A program made the translations under genes and the position numbers. Shown here in pieces: positions 19,620 through 27,241 of a DNA stretch of 64,000 nt (the first letter of the stretch is position 1; each line of letters begins with the position of its first letter). Under the pieces are notes generated by a model. The model ran no database searches. It saw only the letters and a list, made by a program, of their open reading frames with translations, and was not told the origin of the DNA. This DNA is from Hyphococcus flavus (GTDB taxonomy: Bacteria; Pseudomonadota; Alphaproteobacteria; Caulobacterales; Parvularculaceae): contig NZ_CP118166.1 of the NCBI RefSeq assembly GCF_028748065.1, forward strand, positions 945,501-1,009,500, in the 5' to 3' direction.

Positions 19620-20486
19620 CTAGTCTGCGCGCCATTTCAATTTGTCGCGCTGGACCTGCTCAATCGGCAGCACTTCTTCTTTCTTGTAAGTTAACGCTCC
19701 CGCTACGGCGCGCGCATCACGACACAAGCGCCGTAAACCGTCAGGCTCAAGCGAGGCCGCATGATCAGTGCCCTTCCAGGTGCGATCAAGCGTGAAATGA
19801 CGCTCGATCCACTTGGCCCCAAGCGTTGTCGCCGCAATATCGACGGCAATTCCCAAATGATGGCCCGAAAACCCAACTCCATCGACAACGCCCCCGAATT
19901 TCTCTTGCAGACGGGTAATTTCCAACAACGCTACATCCTCGATCGGAACGGGATATCCGGATGTGCAAGCGTAAATGAGCAAGTCCTTGGCGCGTCCATT
20001 TTCCTCATAGAACGCAATAATCTTGTCTTCTTCCGCTTGCGTCGTCATGCCGAGAGACAACTGCACTTTACCGCCATAATCATCGCGCAGCACTTTCATC
20101 ATCTCAAAATGCAGGTTCGAGGCAGAGGGTACCTTGATAAAATCAGGCTCAAGGGATGCTATTTCCTTTGCAGACGTTACATCCCAGACGGAAGTTGAGT
20201 AAATCACGTCCTGCTCTTCGCAGAAGGCTTTTAGTTCCCGATGCTGGTCTAAATTGAATTCAAGGTATTCACGATGCTCTCCATATGTGGGGCCGTAGGA
20301 ATTTATCGGATTAGGATGAGGGGCGTTGTACTGGTCTTCCGGCAACAGCTCCCGATTGTTGCGTTTCTGGAACTTTACAGCATCCGCCTCGCAAAAACTT
20401 GCCGCAACGACGACCATTTTCTTGGCGACATCTAAATCGCCCTTATGGTTGCATCCAATCTCCGCAACGACTTTGGGAGCATCCAT
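19620..20486 (-). CDS. neuB: Sialic acid (nonulosonate) synthase lacking the SAF domain
   Basis: This condenses phosphoenolpyruvate with an N-acyl-hexosamine (ManNAc or its 6-phosphate) to a nonulosonic acid. Family motifs: AEIGCNHKGDLDVAKKM (8-24), KFQKR (38-42), GYPVP (177-181), GFSGHHLGIAVD (205-216) and ERHFTLDRTWKGTDHAAS (228-245). Start: the ATG at 20486 has GGAGGAA seven bases upstream; 26 extra in-frame codons upstream lack a site. At 288 residues it stops right after the barrel, whereas bacterial NeuB enzymes are about 340-350 residues and end in an SAF (antifreeze-like) domain that contributes to the partner's active site. The next gene starts only 37 bases downstream, so no SAF remnant exists here. 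Confidence 0.9.
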   Translation of the reverse strand: MDAPKVVAEIGCNHKGDLDVAKKMVVVAASFCEADAVKFQKRNNRELLPEDQYNAPHPNPINSYGPTYGEHREYLEFNLDQHRELKAFCEEQDVIYSTSVWDVTSAKEIASLEPDFIKVPSASNLHFEMMKVLRDDYGGKVQLSLGMTTQAEEDKIIAFYEENGRAKDLLIYACTSGYPVPIEDVALLEITRLQEKFGGVVDGVGFSGHHLGIAVDIAATTLGAKWIERHFTLDRTWKGTDHAASLEPDGLRRLCRDARAVAGALTYKKEEVLPIEQVQRDKLKWRAD

Positions 20487-20613
20487 ACTATTCCTCCAAC
20501 ACTGTTGTTGCCGCTTAGCGGCAAGGCCGACGCTGACGTAGGGTGGGGGTACTGCATCCCCCAAATAGGGTCAAACACAGATCGCGTCCCAGCCTGAACC
20601 GCCGATCCTCGCC

Positions 20614-21276
20614 TTACTCTTTGATAATGTAGCAGGGAGTCGCGGCAAAGGACGGCTTTTCAATTCGGACGCCACGATCAGCCAGAAATTCGTCCACGGC
20701 GTTCGTCTCACCCGCCCAGACGGCGTAGTCATCCAGGAGAATAACGCCTCCCGGCACGACCCGATCATACAAATGCTCCATGATGCATTTCGCGGGTTCG
20801 TAGACGTCCGTGTCCAGATTCAAGAATGAAATCTTTAGTTCCGGATGCGCTTTGATGTAGGCGGGAATAGTTTCAAGCACGTCCCCGGCCACAAGTTCTA
20901 CATTCCCGTCCAAGCCGTGGCGCTCCAGCGCGGCCGTTAACTCCTCGCGGCTTATCGACTCGCGCCCTGCCTGCTCCCAGAAGTCCTTGAGCTTTTTCTT
21001 ATCTGCCTCATAAGCCGTATCAGGAAACTGGCCGAAAATATCGAACCCGATGATCTTCCTTGCCGTCTCTGTTTCGAACAACCGGCGCAGCGTCGCAAAA
21101 CGCATAAGCGAAGCGCCCTTGAAAACGCCGCATTCCACAACCGCACCGGCAAGGCCGATCGAGCGTTTATAAAGATCCACATGGGCGAGCATCTTCGCCA
21201 TGCGGGTAGGGTCTGCAGTCAGATAAAAATGGTTCTCGTGTTCGAAGGGATTGTCGTAATCGGGCTTGAAACTCAT
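20614..21276 (-). CDS. TylF/MycF-like O-methyltransferase
   Basis: A 220-residue SAM-dependent enzyme of the macrocin O-methyltransferase (TylF) family, which methylates sugar hydroxyls with Mg2+. It has VVECGVFKGAS near residues 46-56, FDIFGQFPD, FLNLDTDVYEP (the LDxDxYEP hallmark) and GGVILLDDYAVW (metal-binding Asp pair). It lies 127 bases upstream of neuB in the same direction and is divergent from a second TylF-like gene at 21484. A sugar O-methylation role in the glycan locus is inferred from the neighbours. Confidence 0.85.
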   Translation of the reverse strand: MSFKPDYDNPFEHENHFYLTADPTRMAKMLAHVDLYKRSIGLAGAVVECGVFKGASLMRFATLRRLFETETARKIIGFDIFGQFPDTAYEADKKKLKDFWEQAGRESISREELTAALERHGLDGNVELVAGDVLETIPAYIKAHPELKISFLNLDTDVYEPAKCIMEHLYDRVVPGGVILLDDYAVWAGETNAVDEFLADRGVRIEKPSFAATPCYIIKE

Positions 21277-21483
21277 GAGCCTGCCTGTCTCTCAGCGACC
21301 CGCCGGCCGAGGGCCCGCATAGTCGTTTCCATTCCAAATTGCTCTATTTCGTCAGCGGTATAACGAAGGCCTCGGCAGTTGGATAGTCCGGCCTGCGGCG
21401 CCTTGGTCGGATGGCGCGATTGACCCTGAAACGGCAACTGTCCATAAGCGGGCAAGACCTAATTTTGAGAGTGAGACATTGCC

Positions 21484-22272
21484 ATGGCTGATAAAAAAGA
21501 CAGCTCTTCCGGTGGCGTTTTTTACGGAAATCTCGAGAAAAACCGGAACACTGAGAGCCAATTAGGCTGGTATCAGCAGATGGCTGATTTCGCCAACGAG
21601 AATGACTGGCGCCCGCGAGATCAAGCCGCAAATTTCCCTGTCTTCGCGACCCGGCAGGAAATCACGCGCTTCATTGAAGCTTACGAATTTTACAACCTGA
21701 TCCGCACAACCCCTGGGTGCATCATCGAATGCGGGGTCGCCAGCGGCTTTTTCCTGATGGCGATGGCTCACTTTTGCGCCATTTTTGAGGGGTACCACTA
21801 CACCCGTAGGATCATCGGCTTTGATACGTTCGAGGGCTTCACAGAGCCTTCGCCCGAAGATCTCTCCAGCGGCGCGGCGCATCTGAAAAAAGGCGGGCTC
21901 AAATTCGAGACCCATGACCTGTTGCAGCGAGCCATTGAACTCTATGACGGCAATCGCCCGATCGGGCACATTCCCAAGGTGGAACTGGTCAAAGGTGATA
22001 TGTCCAAAACCTTGCCGGAATTTATCGAAAGCAACCCGTCCCTTATCGTCGGCATGCTGCATCTTGACGTCGATTTGTTCGAGCCGACAAAGAACACCAT
22101 CAATCTGTTGATGGAGCGCATACCGAAGGGTGGCGTCATTATCTTTGACGAGCCCAATCACAAAGATTATCCCGGCGAGACCATCGCCATGATGCAAACT
22201 GTGGGCATACCCAATTTACGCCTTGAGCGTCTTCCCATCTCAACAATGGCGGCATACGCGAGAGTAGAGTGA
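21484..22272 (+). CDS. TylF-like O-methyltransferase (second copy)
   Basis: A 262-residue relative of the TylF family: CIIECGVASGFFLM (motif I), IIGFDTFEGFTEPS, HLDVDLFEPTK (family hallmark) and GGVIIFDEPNHKDYPGE. The metal site reads FDEPNH rather than DDY, so metal use may differ from the neighbour at 20614. The ATG follows GAGAGTGAGA. It is tightly followed by the PhyH gene (3 bases), suggesting that O-methylation and hydroxylation act on the same product. The 207-base divergent gap upstream must hold the promoters; none was identified. Confidence 0.82.
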   Translation: MADKKDSSSGGVFYGNLEKNRNTESQLGWYQQMADFANENDWRPRDQAANFPVFATRQEITRFIEAYEFYNLIRTTPGCIIECGVASGFFLMAMAHFCAIFEGYHYTRRIIGFDTFEGFTEPSPEDLSSGAAHLKKGGLKFETHDLLQRAIELYDGNRPIGHIPKVELVKGDMSKTLPEFIESNPSLIVGMLHLDVDLFEPTKNTINLLMERIPKGGVIIFDEPNHKDYPGETIAMMQTVGIPNLRLERLPISTMAAYARVE

Positions 22273-22275
22273 TTC

Positions 22276-23055
22276 ATGTTTGATAAGACCGCGCTAGATG
22301 AAAAAGGCTTTACCGTCGCCAAGAATGTACTTGATGAGGAGTGTTTAGCGCGATTTCAGGATCGTGTCGCCGCCCTGGTGCTTCAGGAAGCGGAACGCCA
22401 CGACCCGAAACTGAGGGAAAAACTTTCATCGCTCTCCTCATATGACCTTTGCCATCAAGGTCTGATTGAACTCCGCAATGCCTCAGCCGAGGCCATGCGC
22501 CGGGTCGTCGATACGGCGAAAATCTCTTCAGAACTCATGTCGGTGATTTATTCGCCGGCGATGACCGAGATCACTGCCGAGGCAATTCCAGGCGCGAAAG
22601 AAACAGGCGTACTTTTTTCTTATCCGAATTTCCGCGCCGATCTGCCGACAACCTTTGGCGAAGAACATGATAAATTCGCTCTGCCCTGGCATCAGGAATC
22701 CGGTTATTATAAAACACAAGCATCAGCGACTACATCGCTTGTATTTCACATGACATTGTTCGATTGCCCTAAGGAAGGCGGCGCTGTTGAAGTAAAACCC
22801 GGCTCGCATCTTCTAAACGAAGTTGAACACGCGGTTTATTTCAAAGATCCTGAAAACAAGCGCCACCGCCGGGTTGAAGTCTCAGACCCTCGGCTGAACG
22901 ATTTCGAAACGGATTGGCTTGAAACCGATCGCGGTGATGTCGGGCTGTTCAAGTTCCAGCTCTTTCACCGGAGCGGCGTCAACCAGTCCGAGCTTGTTCG
23001 TTACAGCTTGCTGATCCGCGCCTCTGCTGCCGGCGCGCCTGATCTTGTGATCTGA
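22276..23055 (+). CDS. Phytanoyl-CoA dioxygenase (PhyH) family oxygenase
   Basis: A 259-residue 2-oxoglutarate/Fe(II)-type dioxygenase. Iron ligands are predicted as His139 and Glu141 (LPWHQESGYY; Glu in place of the commoner Asp) and His231 (QLFHRSGVN), with Arg242 binding the 2-oxoglutarate carboxylate. EGGAVEVKPGSH is the conserved strand-turn of the family. The substrate is unknown. Bacterial PhyH proteins in polysaccharide loci probably hydroxylate sugars or lipid parts, which is inferred. It is co-transcribed with the TylF-like gene and followed 37 bases later by the sialyltransferase-like gene. Confidence 0.82.
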   Translation: MFDKTALDEKGFTVAKNVLDEECLARFQDRVAALVLQEAERHDPKLREKLSSLSSYDLCHQGLIELRNASAEAMRRVVDTAKISSELMSVIYSPAMTEITAEAIPGAKETGVLFSYPNFRADLPTTFGEEHDKFALPWHQESGYYKTQASATTSLVFHMTLFDCPKEGGAVEVKPGSHLLNEVEHAVYFKDPENKRHRRVEVSDPRLNDFETDWLETDRGDVGLFKFQLFHRSGVNQSELVRYSLLIRASAAGAPDLVI

Positions 23056-23092
23056 GTAACCCATTAAATCGCCGGGAGCTTCGGCACAGGCC

Positions 23093-24040
23093 ATGACAAG
23101 CCAGACTGAAAATTCAGCAACACGCCGCCTCACGGCGCCAGCCGTTTATCCAAGCAAGCTCTATGGTCATTTCAGCATCGGCGCAGACCCTGTCACGGCA
23201 AGGCTTCATGCACGCCGCAAAGAACCGCTCTTTATTATTTGCCCAGGCCCGACGAGCCTTGAAATCGACCCGGCGCAGGTCGTGGGAAATGGCGTTATTT
23301 TCAGAATGAATACGTTCTTTATTGAAGAACAGGCGCGGTTCAGCAAAAAAATCGACGCTTACTTCTGGAGCAATGGTAACGATGTTCTGTATGATGAACT
23401 TCAACGCGCTATTGAAGTCGAGAATTATGAAATCGACTCGTTTTTCTCTCCATTACTGTTACGGAGAGAGGACAAAAACCCGAAGAAAGTCCGCGAGTAT
23501 CAAAAACTCTTCCAGCCAGCCTCTGATCACTGGGCGGTGATCGGGCTAAATCCGGTTCTGGGTCGCGAAATGATGGGCCGCCCCCTGCCGACACAGGCGT
23601 TCCAGACACTTGCAACGGGCGCTGTCATGGGATTCGAGGAAATTCACCTGATCGGCGTCGATATGTATTCAGACAAAACGCGCCGTTATGCATATGACTA
23701 TCCGGAACGCATGAAAGCGAAAGTCGATGAGAAGCATTATGCGCCTTCATACGAACGCGGCGCCCATGGTCATGAACGGGATCTGATTTTTCTTGAAACC
23801 ATTCGCAGCCAGTTTCCAAACACGCGTATCTACAATGCGTCGCGCGTATCGCCTCTGAAAGAGTTTCTGCCAAACTCTCCCCTCATGGAAAACGCACCTC
23901 TGAGCAGCGTCTCTATGATTTCGACTGGAGCACCCAAGAAGCAACGTTCAGCGCATCACAACGCCCTAAGACACAGGGTTTTAAAGTGGGCCAGGACCCT
24001 AAAAGCCAAAACTTTGAATATCCTCGGCGCAGGCAAGTAA
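23093..24040 (+). CDS. Putative sialyltransferase, GT42 (CST-I/II-like)
   Basis: A 315-residue protein that matches the pattern of Campylobacter Cst sialyltransferases as I remember it. LFIICPGPTSLEIDP (46-60) corresponds to the CMP-binding GNGPSLxxID strand. FRMNTFFIEEQARFSKKID (70-88) corresponds to the FRCNQFYFEDKYYLGKK region. LATGAVMGFEEIHLIGVDMY (173-192) corresponds to the SGVYMCAVAIALGYKEIYLSGIDFY block. GAHGHERDLIFLE (223-235) aligns gap-free with the GHSKNTDIKALEFL segment holding the catalytic His, here His225. CMP-sugar supply from neuA and neuB in the same locus supports the call. Linkage and acceptor are unknown. It ends 5 bases from the convergent gene at 24046. Confidence 0.75.
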   Translation: MTSQTENSATRRLTAPAVYPSKLYGHFSIGADPVTARLHARRKEPLFIICPGPTSLEIDPAQVVGNGVIFRMNTFFIEEQARFSKKIDAYFWSNGNDVLYDELQRAIEVENYEIDSFFSPLLLRREDKNPKKVREYQKLFQPASDHWAVIGLNPVLGREMMGRPLPTQAFQTLATGAVMGFEEIHLIGVDMYSDKTRRYAYDYPERMKAKVDEKHYAPSYERGAHGHERDLIFLETIRSQFPNTRIYNASRVSPLKEFLPNSPLMENAPLSSVSMISTGAPKKQRSAHHNALRHRVLKWARTLKAKTLNILGAGK

Positions 24041-24045
24041 GCGGT

Positions 24046-25347
24046 CTAGTCCGTTTCCCTTTCCGGCAGCCAAAGATGTTCACGCTGTTCGGGATGCGCA
24101 TCGAAATAATTTTCCTGACCAATCGAGAGATAGAGCCCCGCCGATTTTAGCTGCGCAACCAGCTCATCCCCCATGGGGGCGATGCCAAAATCCCGTTCCT
24201 TGGCGAAATAAGAGTAGTAACGATATGAGTGGGGATTATCTGCGCCGAAAATGAATGAAACGAACGACTTATCCGAACTGATAAGCCTCGTGAAACTGTC
24301 GTCTTTATCATCAAGCAAGCGGCCACAATGAATTAACCGCTGGTCAAACACGATCGCATCACCAGCTGATGCATGCGCCAGACAGGGAGTGCCTTTCAAA
24401 TCGGCAGGCGCGCTTCTATGATGTAACTTTATTTCGTGATGCTCCTTGCGGTCTGCGGGTATAGCTTTCCGGTCAACATCCATTCCATGCGAGCCAGCGT
24501 GAACGCCGAGCGCAAAATCGGAGCACTCAAGATAAACAATAATTTTTGCAACAAGGTAAGGATTCACAGACTCATCCCAATCATGCCCCTTGCCAAAGGA
24601 ACGGTACGCCGCATCCCTGTGCCAGGGAAAAGACATGTGATTAAGCTGATAGGTCGACCACTGCAGAAATTTGATGTCGTCGCCAATGCATTTTCGCATT
24701 ACCTCTAGCACTTGCTGGTCAAAGAGTATCTCCCGGCTAGGCGTATAGGCTTCCGCCACATTAAGAGTTGTGTGCGGGTCGGCAAGATAATCGCCGGTCA
24801 CCAAATCTTTCTTGAACTTCGCCGCTGCCGCCTTGCAATACTGAGGATCATATAACCCACGAAACACCGCGAAACCGTTTTGCTTGTAAAATTCATGAGA
24901 AGATGGGTCCGCCAAAGTCGATGAAGGCGGTTGCAAAAACGGGTCTTCCGAATTGTCCGGCATCGTCGGCTTGCTTCGACGGCGTTGCTTCGCATTATTC
25001 GGGCAACCTGCTTCGACCCATGACCGGTACTCACGTGTCGGAACGCCTGCGTGTTTATTCCGCGGCGCTGGGGGCTCAACTTTACTGCCCAACAGGCGTG
25101 CGTCACGAGACCGGATAAGGCGCAATGGGTAAGTCAGGACTGCGCCGAGCTTAAAAGGAAAGGAATTTTGGGTCGCTGAAAGCGCTGATATGGCCTGATC
25201 CCGCTCCGTCAAAAGCGCCTCGATACGCTCCTCCGAAGCTTTCAAAGCCGATTTCAGCTTATAAATTTCCGTATCCTTGCTTGCACTGCCGGAAACCATC
25301 TTCACATCTTCACCTGGCATCTTCATCTTACTTGGGCTTGTCTGCAC
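24046..25347 (-). CDS. PhyH family dioxygenase with N-terminal coiled coil
   Basis: A 433-residue protein. Residues about 22-60 are charged and coiled-coil-like. SFPFKLGAVLTYPLRLIRS (62-80) closely resembles the segment that follows the coiled coil of the fusion protein at 17105. Residues about 145-433 are a PhyH-type Fe(II)/2-oxoglutarate dioxygenase, with His243 and Asp245 in PWHRDAAY and His340 in DQRLIHCG as likely iron ligands. A GTG at 25347 gives the full frame, but ATG codons at 25326 or 25320 are equally possible; none has a clear ribosome site. The substrate is probably a sugar or glycolipid in this locus (inference). Confidence 0.8.
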   Translation of the reverse strand: MQTSPSKMKMPGEDVKMVSGSASKDTEIYKLKSALKASEERIEALLTERDQAISALSATQNSFPFKLGAVLTYPLRLIRSRDARLLGSKVEPPAPRNKHAGVPTREYRSWVEAGCPNNAKQRRRSKPTMPDNSEDPFLQPPSSTLADPSSHEFYKQNGFAVFRGLYDPQYCKAAAAKFKKDLVTGDYLADPHTTLNVAEAYTPSREILFDQQVLEVMRKCIGDDIKFLQWSTYQLNHMSFPWHRDAAYRSFGKGHDWDESVNPYLVAKIIVYLECSDFALGVHAGSHGMDVDRKAIPADRKEHHEIKLHHRSAPADLKGTPCLAHASAGDAIVFDQRLIHCGRLLDDKDDSFTRLISSDKSFVSFIFGADNPHSYRYYSYFAKERDFGIAPMGDELVAQLKSAGLYLSIGQENYFDAHPEQREHLWLPERETD

Positions 25348-25468
25348 CTGTGCCGAATAAATAACGAAATTCCGCTACAAAGCCTAGGCGAAGCCTCTAT
25401 AAAAGCTTCGTAACGATGCAAGCAAACTTCTTCGGCTGGCGGCGCCATGCCGGTAAAGGGGAACCTAA

Positions 25469-26458
25469 ATGCACCCCAAAGTCTCTGTTATTATTGTAAA
25501 CTACAATTCCGGTCCGCGGCTGGAAAAGTGTGTTGCGCACTTGCGCGCGCAAACATTCAGTGATTTCGAAATTCTTGTCGTTGATAACGCGTCAGCCGAC
25601 GGCTCGGCGGATTTTACCCAAACTGACGGCGCGATCACCTTGATCAAGGCTGAGGGCAACATCGGCTTCGCTGCCGCGAACAACCTTGCGTCATATAGGG
25701 CGCAGGGTGAGTGGCTTGCTTTTCTTAATCCCGATGCCTACGCCGACCCTGACTGGCTGAAAGAACTCATTTCGGCAATTGCACGACACCCGCAAGCCGA
25801 AGCGTTCGGCTCCACACAACTGGATGATGCTGACAAGACGCGCATCGACGGTGCAGGCGATGTATTCCACGCATTTGGCATACCTTATCGCGGCCTTTAC
25901 GGCCGGCGGGCCGAGCTTGTGCCCGAAGAAGGAGAATGTTTCGCGCCATGCGCAGCCGCCGCCATCTATCGCAAATCCACATTTAAGTCCTTAGGCGGGT
26001 TTAACGAGCGATTTTTTTGTTACATCGAAGATGTCGATCTCGGTTTTCGGCTACGTTTGGCTGGCGGGATGTCCATCCAGGTTCCCGCCGCCATCGTGCG
26101 GCATGAAGGATCGGCTCTGACCGGCCGAAGCAGCGATTTCACGATTTACCACGGGCATCGTAACCGCATTTGGACCTATTTTCTAAACATGCCGCTGCCG
26201 TTGCTGATCGCAACAGCGCCGTTCCACTATTTTGCCAATACCTATTTCGCCTTCAGGTTTTTATTGATCGGAAAAGGGACCGCCTATTTCCGCGCGTTGA
26301 GGGATGCGCACCGCGACTTACGTGAAACTTTCGCTGCTAGACGGAAACGTCAATTAACAAGGAAAGCCAAGACGTGCGAAATCGCTAGAGCGCTGACATG
26401 GTCTCCCTTCAAAGTTATGACTCGCAATGCCGATATAAGACAGAGACGCAGGGCCTGA
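25469..26458 (+). CDS. Family 2 glycosyltransferase, rhamnosyltransferase-like
   Basis: A 329-residue GT2 enzyme resembling WbbL-type rhamnosyltransferases. It has VSVIIVNYNSGPRLEKCV at the N-terminus, LVVDNASADGS, FLNPDAYADPDWL (DXD-like NPDA) and GGFNERFFCYIEDVDLGFRL (acid/base ED). Hydrophobic stretches near residues 250-275 may associate with the membrane. It lies 121 bases from the divergent PhyH gene and converges with the oxygenase gene at 26460, whose stop is one base away. Confidence 0.87.
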   Translation: MHPKVSVIIVNYNSGPRLEKCVAHLRAQTFSDFEILVVDNASADGSADFTQTDGAITLIKAEGNIGFAAANNLASYRAQGEWLAFLNPDAYADPDWLKELISAIARHPQAEAFGSTQLDDADKTRIDGAGDVFHAFGIPYRGLYGRRAELVPEEGECFAPCAAAAIYRKSTFKSLGGFNERFFCYIEDVDLGFRLRLAGGMSIQVPAAIVRHEGSALTGRSSDFTIYHGHRNRIWTYFLNMPLPLLIATAPFHYFANTYFAFRFLLIGKGTAYFRALRDAHRDLRETFAARRKRQLTRKAKTCEIARALTWSPFKVMTRNADIRQRRRA

Positions 26459-26459
26459 G

Positions 26460-27200
26460 CTAATCGCTCTCAGAAACAAGGTCCAGTTTATCGCCTGCAG
26501 CAGAGCCGTTGCTGTGCGTATTCTGTAACGACGCTGACAAACCCTTTGGTTTGAAGCCGACATTAAAACTTATCGACACACGGAAATCCTCGGCGCGGTT
26601 CGGCTGCACTGAATGCTGGAGCCAGGAGGGAAATACCAGAAGCTGCCCGGCTTCGGCTTTGTATTCCACCGCCTGCAAGTTGATGGGTTTGCGTTTTTTT
26701 ACCGGATAGACATTCATCAATCGCGCGGGCACCGGATCATACAGCTCAATGTTCCCTGATCCTTCCGGCGTTTTCACGTAATAGGCGCCGGAAAGGATAG
26801 CGTTCGGATGAATATGCGCTTTGTTAAAGTCGCCCTTGCCGTTTTTGTTAAGCCACATTTCCTTGATCACGAGATCAAAATTATCGAAATCGAATTCCAT
26901 GAACGTGGCGCAACCGACGCAAGCCGTACCGATCACTTTTCGAATTTCCGCCATATCATTACGCTGATGAATCTGATCGTGAGAATGCCAGCCGCCAACA
27001 TTGGACCGTGTGATCGACTCTGTCTCTGCTTCGAGTTCTTCCAGTACAGCCAGAATTTGCGCATTGATGCGTTCGAAATCGACGACCTTTCGAGACCAGA
27101 CTGGCGTATGAAACCAGACCTCGGGTACGAAGCCTTGCGTTTGCTGTTGCTTTTGCGAACTTTTATTCATCAATCTGACCGGTTCTGGCGACAGCGTCAC
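26460..27200 (-). CDS. Putative 2OG-Fe(II) oxygenase (TIGR02466-like)
   Basis: A 246-residue protein resembling the TIGR02466 family of putative 2-oxoglutarate/Fe(II) oxygenases. The jelly-roll core shows KAHIHPNAILSGAYYV (iron-ligand region), NIELYDP, LLVFPSWLQHSVQPN (second His) and FRVSISFNV (Arg for 2-oxoglutarate). It is upstream of and in the same direction as no close partner: the HlyD-like gene starts at 28564 and ends 41 bases before this gene's start at 27200, so it may be the last gene of the type I secretion operon. Its substrate is unknown; it may act on the secreted protein or on the glycan (speculative). Confidence 0.75.
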   Translation of the reverse strand: MTLSPEPVRLMNKSSQKQQQTQGFVPEVWFHTPVWSRKVVDFERINAQILAVLEELEAETESITRSNVGGWHSHDQIHQRNDMAEIRKVIGTACVGCATFMEFDFDNFDLVIKEMWLNKNGKGDFNKAHIHPNAILSGAYYVKTPEGSGNIELYDPVPARLMNVYPVKKRKPINLQAVEYKAEAGQLLVFPSWLQHSVQPNRAEDFRVSISFNVGFKPKGLSASLQNTHSNGSAAGDKLDLVSESD

Positions 27201-27241
27201 CTTACTGAATGCAAGGCTATTCGGACAAGGGCTCTCCCGTC

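Noticed and set aside
21562-22197. 211-codon minus-strand frame over the second TylF-like gene
   Set aside because: It is antisense to a gene with clear TylF hallmarks and has no recognisable motif.
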